A program made the position numbers and the translations under genes. Positions 1-6,315 of a DNA stretch of 17,336 nucleotides are shown one piece after another. Origin of the DNA: Nitrospiraceae bacterium UBA2166 (GTDB taxonomy: Bacteria; Nitrospirota; Nitrospiria; Nitrospirales; UBA2166). Below the pieces are notes generated by a model. It did not search any database. It saw only the letters and a list, made by a program, of their open reading frames with translations, and had not been told where the DNA came from. The stretch covers positions 1 through 17,336 of the forward strand of contig DCWI01000117.1 in assembly GCA_002328825.1 (NCBI GenBank), in the 5' to 3' direction. Numbering within the stretch: the first letter of the stretch is position 1; every line of letters starts with the position of its first letter.

Positions 1-8
1 CTTGAACA

Positions 9-992
9 TCATGATGGGCCCCAGAGGTAGAGAAATTGGGGTGTACCAACCGACAATTGACTCCAATCCACGATACTACGCAAGGTAACTGAATCACTCA
101 ATCTTGAGTAGATATTATTGGTGTACGTGCCAGGCCGGTGATACGTCACGACCCTAGCCTCTTCGATACCCGCAATTTGCTTTGCACGATCGATCGCAAC
201 ATCTAGATACCCCAATTCATCCACAAGCCCTACCCTAAATGCTTGCGCCGCAGTATAGATCCTTCCATCCGCGAGTTCTCGAATTCTGTCATCTTTGAGC
301 CCCGGACGACCCTCTCCGATAACCTGCACAAATCTATTGTAAAATTCCATAATAACGCCCAGAAATACCTGATACTCTTCATCGGTCATGGTTCGAAATG
401 GGGATCCCATGTCCTTCATTGTTCCCGACTTAATCGCAGCAGTTTCAAGCCCTACTTTTTCGAGAAGCCCTTCGACATTAAGACGAAGCATCACCACACC
501 AATACTTCCAACAATACTCGTTGGATGTGCAATCACAGAATCTGCTGCCATCGCCACATAATAGGCCCCTGAAGCCCCAACATCCATAAACATTGCCACG
601 ATTGGAATCTCGTATGTCTCCTTAAACTTTCGCATCTCATGGTATAGCTGATCTGAAGCCGTAACCGTACCTCCAGGACTGTTAATCCGAAGAACCACCG
701 CCTTCACATGATCATCCTTCCCCGCCAATTCCAATTCCTCTTTCACACGAGCAACAATATCAGGGGGAGCAGGAAAGATACCGCCACTGCTTGCAGCCTT
801 ACGAGTAATCACTCCAGATACATCAATCAGCAACACCTTTTCTTTTCCAGCACCACTCAAAGAGGTTTCCTGTAATGGTTGAAGAGGTGGAGCAAGATAG
901 ACCGAAACACATCCCACCAACCAGACCACAACACCTACTACTGCAAATCCACATACACTCCTCATTCCAATCAATGTAACTACAGTCTTCAT
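9..992 (-). CDS. sppA: SppA-type signal peptide peptidase (S49 family), predicted lipoprotein
   Basis: This is a complete 327-residue protein of the short SppA class, a serine/lysine-dyad protease that degrades released signal peptides at the membrane. The core is recognisable: an INSPGG segment near residues 104-109, the nucleophile Ser141 in GASGAYY, and the general base Lys188 in IKSGTMKDMGSP. The N-terminus is hydrophobic and ends in LVGC, a lipobox with Cys28 as the predicted lipidated residue, so the protein may be lipid-anchored rather than held by an uncleaved helix. I chose the start at 992 because AAGGA lies just upstream and the ATG overlaps the pyrC stop as ATGA. An internal ATG at 965 would also give a normal lipoprotein leader. 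It is the last visible gene of the pyrR-pyrB-pyrC unit, and nothing links it functionally to pyrimidines beyond the shared transcript. Confidence 0.9.
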   Translation of the reverse strand: MKTVVTLIGMRSVCGFAVVGVVVWLVGCVSVYLAPPLQPLQETSLSGAGKEKVLLIDVSGVITRKAASSGGIFPAPPDIVARVKEELELAGKDDHVKAVVLRINSPGGTVTASDQLYHEMRKFKETYEIPIVAMFMDVGASGAYYVAMAADSVIAHPTSIVGSIGVVMLRLNVEGLLEKVGLETAAIKSGTMKDMGSPFRTMTDEEYQVFLGVIMEFYNRFVQVIGEGRPGLKDDRIRELADGRIYTAAQAFRVGLVDELGYLDVAIDRAKQIAGIEEARVVTYHRPGTYTNNIYSRLSDSVTLRSIVDWSQLSVGTPQFLYLWGPS

Positions 993-2290
993 ATATCCTT
1001 GTTGGTCGAAAAAACCACCTTTCCACCAACGATGGTTGTAACGACCTTACCTTTCAGCATCCGTCCTGCAAAAGGTGTATTACGTCCTTTTGATCGAAAT
1101 GTTGACGGATCAACCTCCCATTCCTCGTTTGGATCCACGATCGTGATATCAGCCTTTCCTCCCTCTCGAAGATCCCCCCCATCTAAGCCAAACGCCTTGG
1201 CTGGATTCGAGGTTAATGCCCTAATGGCCGACTCCAGATCAAGAATGCCATCTTCCACTAGAGAAAGAGTAAGCCCAAGCGCCGTTTCTAATCCACTAAT
1301 CCCAAAAGGAGCTCTATCAAATTCCTGCTCTTTCTCTTCCGAAGCATGAGGAGCATGATCCGTTGCAATCACTTCAATAGTTCCATCGGCAAGACCAGCA
1401 CGTATGGCCTGAACATCAGACTCGGCACGTAAAGGCGGATTCACCTTCGCATGAGTATCAAAATCGCCAACAGCTTCATCAGTCAAAATAAAGTGGTGAG
1501 GGCAAGCCTCTGCGGTAATTGAGACCCCTCGCGCTTTTGCCTCCCGAACCAGCCTAACGGCCCCTGAAGTACTAACGTGTGCAAGATGCAAACGACACCC
1601 TGTCATTTCTGCCAATGCAATATCCCGCGCAACAATCACATCCTCAGCAGCAGAAGGAATCCCAAGCAACCCTAGGGTAGTTGACACCTCCCCTTCGTGC
1701 ATAACTCCATGCTTTGAAAGCTCCCGGTCCTCGCAATGATCAACAATGGTAAGACCGAGCGCCTTAGCATACTCCATCGCCCGACGCATGATCAGACTAC
1801 CCGAAACGGGATGGCCGTCATCAGACAATGCCACACACCCAGACGAAGCAAGTTCTCCAATCACCGCAAGCTCATCTCCAGCTAATCGCGCCGTAATCGC
1901 ACCAATAGGTAGCACCCGCGCCAATCCAGCCAAACGTGATTTCTCAAGAATAAATTCCGTTACAGCCTTATTGTCATTGACTGGATTGGTATTGGGCATG
2001 CAACAAATAGAGGTAAATCCCCCAGCCACAGCCGCAGCTGATCCCGTTTGAATGGTTTCTTTATATTCAAATCCAGGTTCTCGAAGATGGGTGTGCAAAT
2101 CGATAAATCCAGGACACACAAGCTTCCCTTTTGCATCAATTACTTCACATTGTGCTGAAGTTTTAAGCCCACGTCTAATGCCAGAAATTGTCCCAGATCG
2201 AATCAAGATATTTGCCACTGTCGTCGACATACCTGGACGAACAACCTTTCCATTCTGAATCAGAATATCTGAAGTGTATAGTTGCGCCAT
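989..2290 (-). CDS. pyrC: Dihydroorotase, class I
   Basis: The product is a 433-residue class I dihydroorotase, which cyclises N-carbamoyl-aspartate to dihydroorotate in the third step of pyrimidine synthesis. Metal and catalytic residues are visible: the HxH pair (His66, His68) in DLHTHLREPG, the Asp pair 157-158 in SDDG where class I enzymes carry a bridging Asp, His185 in VDHCED, His238 in LHLAHVS, and Asp311 in ATDHAPH. All are intact, so it should be an active enzyme rather than one of the metal-less PyrC homologues that act as structural partners of PyrB. Length is normal for the class. It follows pyrB with a gap of about 35 bp. Its stop overlaps the sppA start as ATGA, suggesting coupled translation. 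In organisms such as Aquifex, class I PyrC binds PyrB, which would suit this gene order. Confidence 0.96.
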   Translation of the reverse strand: MAQLYTSDILIQNGKVVRPGMSTTVANILIRSGTISGIRRGLKTSAQCEVIDAKGKLVCPGFIDLHTHLREPGFEYKETIQTGSAAAVAGGFTSICCMPNTNPVNDNKAVTEFILEKSRLAGLARVLPIGAITARLAGDELAVIGELASSGCVALSDDGHPVSGSLIMRRAMEYAKALGLTIVDHCEDRELSKHGVMHEGEVSTTLGLLGIPSAAEDVIVARDIALAEMTGCRLHLAHVSTSGAVRLVREAKARGVSITAEACPHHFILTDEAVGDFDTHAKVNPPLRAESDVQAIRAGLADGTIEVIATDHAPHASEEKEQEFDRAPFGISGLETALGLTLSLVEDGILDLESAIRALTSNPAKAFGLDGGDLREGGKADITIVDPNEEWEVDPSTFRSKGRNTPFAGRMLKGKVVTTIVGGKVVFSTNKDI

Positions 2291-2324
2291 TCTTTCTTAC
2301 GAGAGGTTCAAATCAACAAACCTA

Positions 2325-3341
2325 TCATGCTCCTCCTACTCCTTTTGCTCCACGTGTGGCAGCCAGAAGATACAGCACACCCATACGCACAGCAATGCCA
2401 TTGGCAACCTGGTCTAAAATGACCGATGACAACCCATCAGCCACCTCGGTTGAAATTTCGATCCCGCGGTTCATAGGGCCGGGATGAAGAACGAGAACAT
2501 TGGGCTTGGCCAATGCCAAGCGTTCTCTAGTGACCCCATACAACCTCGCATACTCCTGAATATTTGGAAAAAGACTTCGTTGCTCACGCTCATGCTGGAC
2601 TCGCAAGATCATCACCAGATCAGCTCCCTTAAGCGCTGACTCTAAATCATAAGATACCGACACACCCAATTTTTCGATATGCGGAGGGATCATGGTAGGT
2701 GGACCAACAACACACACACTTGCATTGAGCTTTATCAAAAGATGAATATTCGATCGTGCAACACGACTTCGGGTAATATCGCCAACCATCACCACACGAA
2801 GACCAGCAATATTCTTTCCACGCACACGAATAATAGTAAAAAGGTCAAGCAATGCTTGGGTAGGATGCTCATGCGCCCCATCGCCTGCATTCACCACTCC
2901 AGCCTTCAACGTTCGCGCCAAGGTATGAGCAGCTCCCGCCGCAGGATGGCGAATAACCACCAGATCAACTCCCATGCATTCAAGTGCCTGCCCAGTATCA
3001 ACCAGACTCTCACCCTTCATAATGCTGCTTGAACTCCCAGAGAGATTCACCACATCAGCACTAAGTCGTTTTGCCGCAAGCTCAAATGACGTCCGTGTCC
3101 GTGTACTTGGCTCGATGAACAAATTTGCAATCGTTTTGCCACGCAACGCTGGAACTTTTTTCACTGCCCGACCCGCCACTTCGTGAAATGCTGCAGCAGT
3201 GTCAATGATCAATTCAATATCACGTACATCCAAAGACTTAATCGTTAGAAGATCTTTCCTGCTTATACAACCCTCCTGTGGAGAGCCAAAAACAGTTTTA
3301 GTAGATCGGATGGCCGACTTATGACGTGACGATGACGACAT
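2325..3341 (-). CDS. pyrB: Aspartate carbamoyltransferase catalytic subunit
   Basis: PyrB condenses carbamoyl phosphate with aspartate, the committed step of pyrimidine synthesis. Family signatures are clear: EPSTRTRTSFE for the carbamoyl-phosphate site, HPAAGAAH, HPTQALLDLF, and LHPGPMNRG near the C-terminus. No regulatory (PyrI) domain is fused. The coordinates given use the nearest upstream ATG at 3341, which yields 338 residues, about 25 more than is usual. That extension starts inside pyrR (23 bp overlap) and encodes a Ser-rich stretch produced by the pyrR codons read in another frame. Homology starts around the RKDLL residues. Directly before them lies AGGAGG (3272-3277), five bases ahead of an in-frame ATA at 3266, which would give a protein of 313 residues, the usual length. 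No in-frame ATG, GTG or TTG lies between 3341 and the conserved core. The true start is therefore uncertain. Confidence 0.93.
   Translation of the reverse strand: MSSSSRHKSAIRSTKTVFGSPQEGCISRKDLLTIKSLDVRDIELIIDTAAAFHEVAGRAVKKVPALRGKTIANLFIEPSTRTRTSFELAAKRLSADVVNLSGSSSSIMKGESLVDTGQALECMGVDLVVIRHPAAGAAHTLARTLKAGVVNAGDGAHEHPTQALLDLFTIIRVRGKNIAGLRVVMVGDITRSRVARSNIHLLIKLNASVCVVGPPTMIPPHIEKLGVSVSYDLESALKGADLVMILRVQHEREQRSLFPNIQEYARLYGVTRERLALAKPNVLVLHPGPMNRGIEISTEVADGLSSVILDQVANGIAVRMGVLYLLAATRGAKGVGGA
3264..3277 (-). promoter_or_regulatory. Strong Shine-Dalgarno preceding a possible AUA start of pyrB
   Basis: On the minus strand AGGAGG (3272-3277) is followed by the five bases GTTGT and then the in-frame codon ATA (3264-3266) of pyrB. 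The pyrR gene just upstream has GAGGAG with the same five-base spacing to its GTG start, so the geometry matches a real ribosome binding site in this operon. The site lies after the pyrR stop, where a pyrB start would be expected. A chance Gln-Glu-Gly coding stretch (CAG GAG GGT) is the alternative explanation. Confidence 0.45.
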
Positions 3342-3876
3342 CAGTAGAATGTCCTTCTTCCTGGAGACGAACTTTGACCACTTGCTTCTCAGTTGTCTCA
3401 AGTTCTCGTCCAACAAAGTCAGCTGCAATTGGAAGTTCTCGATGCCCCCGATCAACGAGGATGGCAAGTTGAATACGCGCCGGCCTACCCAAATCCATGA
3501 CACCATCCATGGCGGCCCGAATAGTGCGCCCAGTAAAAAGAACATCATCAACAAGCACAATGTTCCGATCGGTAACATCAAACGCGATATCAGTCGTTCT
3601 CAACACAGGTTGGCGTGCCATCCCCACCAAGTCATCCCTGTAGAGATTGATATCAAGTGTCCCCAAAGGAACCTCGAGAGAGAGCTGTTTCTCTATGCGC
3701 AAAACCAAGCGTCTGGCAAGATGAATACCCCCAGTCCGAATCCCAACAAGGGCCATCATACCATCATCCCTGTGATCATCGACAATCGAGTCCGCAATGA
3801 GATCAAGGGCCTCACTCACGTCTGATCGACCCATCAACACTCTTTCATTAGTCTTGCCAAAAACACTCTTTTTCAC
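3319..3876 (-). CDS. pyrR: Bifunctional pyr operon regulator / uracil phosphoribosyltransferase
   Basis: PyrR belongs to the type I phosphoribosyltransferase fold. In characterised bacteria it binds pyr mRNA in response to UMP and often retains uracil phosphoribosyltransferase activity. The PRPP-binding motif is intact at about residues 106-118 (IVLVDDVLFTGRT), with the RTGG loop at 47-50 and LDINLYRDD upstream. At 185 residues it has the normal length. The start is GTG at 3876, preceded by GAGGAG at 3882-3887 with five-base spacing. It heads the pyrR-pyrB-pyrC unit and its 3' end overlaps the longest reading of pyrB. The 108 bp before it, after the ychF-like gene, could hold a PyrR-responsive leader, but I see no clear PyrR binding-loop consensus there. 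Confidence 0.95.
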   Translation of the reverse strand: MKKSVFGKTNERVLMGRSDVSEALDLIADSIVDDHRDDGMMALVGIRTGGIHLARRLVLRIEKQLSLEVPLGTLDINLYRDDLVGMARQPVLRTTDIAFDVTDRNIVLVDDVLFTGRTIRAAMDGVMDLGRPARIQLAILVDRGHRELPIAADFVGRELETTEKQVVKVRLQEEGHSTDVVIVTS

Positions 3877-3984
3877 GATTACTCCTCAGAGGCAAAGCCG
3901 TCAGCATTCAGGCAAAAATTCTCCGTTTTAAAATTGCTAGACTTTTGCTGATAACCGTAATCCTGACATCCAATTAGCAATATG
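3877..3984 (-). promoter_or_regulatory. pyrR leader with mutually exclusive pairings (candidate attenuator)
   Basis: This 108-bp spacer separates the ychF-like gene from pyrR. Read on the minus strand, a segment TCAGCAAAA (complement of 3943-3951) can pair with TTTTGCCTG (3909-3917, one bulge) or, over six bases, with TGCTGA (3901-3906). The two pairings exclude each other. A small GGC-TTT-GCC hairpin lies just before the pyrR ribosome binding site. There is a short T run but no classical terminator hairpin followed by Ts. A regulatory role is inferred from position and pairing only. Confidence 0.3.
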
Positions 3985-5040
3985 CTACACATTAAATCGA
4001 AAATTAATCATATCGCCTTCTTTTACCAAATACTCTTTTCCTTCGAGACGAAAAACTCCTTTCTCCTTACATGTAGCCATCGATTCATATTGTATAAAGT
4101 CATTATAGTGAACCACTTCCGCGCGGATGAATCCACGCTCAATATCCGAATGAATGGCACCAGCAGCTTTTTTTGCTAAGGTCCCTCGTCGAATCGGCCA
4201 AGCGCGAACCTCATCAGAACCAACTGTAAAGAACGAGATGCGCCCAAGCAACCCATACGCTTCCCGAGCCAAACGATCTAACCCTGATTCATTAAGACCA
4301 AGATCAGACATAAACATCGCAACATCATTGGAACCCAACTGAGCCAACTCAGCCTCAATTTTCGCACAAACAGACAAAATTCGTGTATTGGGCTTGTCCT
4401 CATACAAATTTAATGCCGTGGTTACACCGTAGCCCGGTTGCGCAAGAGCATCTTCCCCAATGTTTAGAACAAACAGCATTGGCTTCAAAGACAAAAACCC
4501 ATAGCCCAAAATTAGCTTCTCTTCGTCATCATGCAACACCAACTCCCGCAATGGTCGCTCAGATTCAAGTTGTGTTCGAAATCTTCTCAGTAGCTCTTTT
4601 TCAGAGTCCAGACAAACCTTTGGTGCTTTTTTTTGTTCTTTGTCAACTTTTTCGAGACGATCTTCAATCCAAGCCAAATCCGATATGATGAGTTCCAATT
4701 CCATAGCAGCGATATCTCGTACAGGGTCAACCTCCCCGTTCACATGCGGAACCGCCTCATCATGAAATGCGCGCACAACATGTACCAAAACATCAACATT
4801 ACGCAACACTTCCTTCTTCCCAACTCCCCCTAGGTCAACAAGATCAAGGGTCGCGGGAATGGTTTTCTTAGGTTTGAACATCCCAGTTAATATGGTCAAG
4901 CGTGGATCATTTACTTTGGCAACTCCCACCACAGTCTCCGTAGCCAAAAATGATTTATCGATGCTTTTCTCCAATTTTGTCAACATCGAAAACAAGGTAG
5001 TTCTTCCGACTTGAGGATATCCGAGAATTCCAACTTTCAT
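3985..5040 (-). CDS. Divergent YchF/Obg-family NTPase with C-terminal TGS-like domain
   Basis: This 351-residue protein is homologous to YchF, a ribosome-associated ATP-preferring P-loop NTPase. The C-terminal TGS/DUF933 part is very well kept (residues 267-351: ISFFTVGSDEVRAWPIRRGT, GFIRAEVVHYNDF, GDMINFRFNV). The NxxE nucleotide-specificity motif is present as NIGE (193-196). The G domain is unusual. The P-loop reads GYPQVGRTT, with Arg13 (codon AGA) where Lys is almost invariant. After the DxxG motif (DLGG, 69-72), the Gly/Lys-rich switch II segment typical of YchF (KGxxKGEGLGNKF) is shortened to a few residues. It may be a YchF paralogue with altered or lost NTP hydrolysis, so I give no gene symbol. 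The start ATG overlaps the epimerase stop as ATGA. Confidence 0.85.
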   Translation of the reverse strand: MKVGILGYPQVGRTTLFSMLTKLEKSIDKSFLATETVVGVAKVNDPRLTILTGMFKPKKTIPATLDLVDLGGVGKKEVLRNVDVLVHVVRAFHDEAVPHVNGEVDPVRDIAAMELELIISDLAWIEDRLEKVDKEQKKAPKVCLDSEKELLRRFRTQLESERPLRELVLHDDEEKLILGYGFLSLKPMLFVLNIGEDALAQPGYGVTTALNLYEDKPNTRILSVCAKIEAELAQLGSNDVAMFMSDLGLNESGLDRLAREAYGLLGRISFFTVGSDEVRAWPIRRGTLAKKAAGAIHSDIERGFIRAEVVHYNDFIQYESMATCKEKGVFRLEGKEYLVKEGDMINFRFNV

Positions 5041-6041
5041 GCGTTGTAATACTCCCTATACCACTTGATAAATCGCTTAACACCCTCTTCCAAAGGCATG
5101 CTAGGTTGAAAAGAATACTGCTCTATCAATTCGCGAACATCGGCATGGGTTTCGGGAACATCACCTGGCTGCATAGGTTGAAGGTTCTTGATAGCTTTCT
5201 TTCCGATCACCTCCTCGATAATTTCAACAAACCTCATCAGTTCAACAGGACAATGACTCCCAATATTGTAGAGCCGATACGGAGACACACTACTTTCCGG
5301 ATTCGGCGCGTCACCAGACCATGTGAGATCAGGCTCAGCCGGTTTATCTAATACCCTCACAACGCCAGTAACAATGTCATCGATATAGGTAAAATCCCTC
5401 CGCATTTTCCCAAAATTGAACAGATCAATAGGCTTATCCTCCAGAATAGCCTTTGTAAAAATAAACAACGCCATATCCGGACGTCCCCAAGGACCATACA
5501 CAGTAAAAAACCTAAGCCCTGAACAAGGAAGGTTAAACAAATGGGAGTAAGTATGAGCCATAAGCTCATTAGCTTTTTTAGTAGCCGCATACAACGATAC
5601 AGGATGGTCAACATTGTCACAAACAGAAAAAGGCATCTTGGTATTGTTCCCATAAACAGAGCTTGATGATGCATACAGCAAGTGTTCAACCTGCGTATGC
5701 CGACAGTTTTCAAGAATGTTCAGAAACCCCACGATATTACTTTCCGTATAGGCATGAGGATTGACCAGCGAGTAGCGAACCCCTGCCTGAGCAGCAAGAT
5801 GCACAACCCGGCGAATCACCATCGACTCGAAAATCTTCTTCATCGCCACACGATCTGAAAGGTCCTGCCTATAAAATGTAAACTTCTCAAATGGTCTGAG
5901 CCTGGCTAATCTCGCTTCCTTCAGCATGGGATCATAGTACTCGTTCACATTGTCAAGACCAACCACCGTATCGCCACGCTCCAAGAGACGTTGCGATACA
6001 TGAGATCCAATAAACCCTGCTGCCCCTGTGACCAAAATCAT
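5037..6041 (-). CDS. NAD-dependent sugar epimerase, probably UDP-glucuronate 4-epimerase
   Basis: This is an extended short-chain dehydrogenase/reductase of the nucleotide-sugar epimerase group. It has the NAD-binding TGAAGFIGSH at the N-terminus, LAAQAGVRYS, the catalytic serine region YASSSSVYG, and the YxxxK pair in SLYAATKK. The segment LDNVNEYYDPMLKEARL and the later GRPDMALFIFTKAI are typical of UDP-glucuronate 4-epimerases, which supply UDP-galacturonate for surface polysaccharide. Exact substrate specificity cannot be fixed from sequence alone. I chose the ATG at 6041 (334 residues) because GTAGG lies seven bases upstream and it places the Rossmann motif right at the N-terminus. A GTG at 6065 would add eight residues but has no visible ribosome binding site. 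It overlaps the ychF-like gene by four bases. No other polysaccharide genes are nearby. Confidence 0.88.
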   Translation of the reverse strand: MILVTGAAGFIGSHVSQRLLERGDTVVGLDNVNEYYDPMLKEARLARLRPFEKFTFYRQDLSDRVAMKKIFESMVIRRVVHLAAQAGVRYSLVNPHAYTESNIVGFLNILENCRHTQVEHLLYASSSSVYGNNTKMPFSVCDNVDHPVSLYAATKKANELMAHTYSHLFNLPCSGLRFFTVYGPWGRPDMALFIFTKAILEDKPIDLFNFGKMRRDFTYIDDIVTGVVRVLDKPAEPDLTWSGDAPNPESSVSPYRLYNIGSHCPVELMRFVEIIEEVIGKKAIKNLQPMQPGDVPETHADVRELIEQYSFQPSMPLEEGVKRFIKWYREYYNA

Positions 6042-6235
6042 GCTGTTACCTACCTGTCTCGACACACAAACCCGACGGCGTCCACTCTACCACGCTATCT
6101 TCATACGCATATCATCAATACTCTCAAAACAACTATTGAAAACCTTAGTAATGCTCAGAAGACATTTATTCTATATCAAAAACGACAAACGCCTGTTGAA
6201 AGGCCTAATGCTTCAAAAGCCCTAACCTGCCAACA

Positions 6236-6249
6236 CAAAGATATCTTTG
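6236..6249. repeat. Perfect 14-bp palindrome between uvrC and the epimerase gene
   Basis: CAAAGATATCTTTG reads the same on both strands. It lies in the 274-bp spacer (6042-6315), downstream of uvrC and about 195 bp ahead of the epimerase start. It has the symmetry of a dimeric regulator site, but about one palindrome of this length is expected by chance in a window of this size. The rest of the spacer shows no gene, and no terminator hairpin with a T run was found. Confidence 0.3.
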
Positions 6250-6315
6250 ACGTGCAAAACATACGTAAGCACAACAACAACCAAAGACAATCATTAGCAT
6301 TTTTTTCACCATCTA

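Noticed and set aside
3342..3581. Longer pyrB reading with 80 extra residues including a hydrophobic stretch
   Set aside because: It lies entirely within pyrR on the same strand in another frame; the hydrophobic appearance is a by-product of pyrR codons.
3882..3897. Possible PyrR binding loop overlapping the pyrR ribosome binding site (CCTCTGAGG)
   Set aside because: It resembles the CNGNGA hexaloop but has C where the conserved G should be, and the flanking bases do not form a proper stem.
5357..5713. 118-codon minus-strand frame rich in Leu, Cys and Met inside the epimerase gene
   Set aside because: It overlaps the clearly conserved epimerase in a different frame and has no recognisable family; it is a shadow frame.
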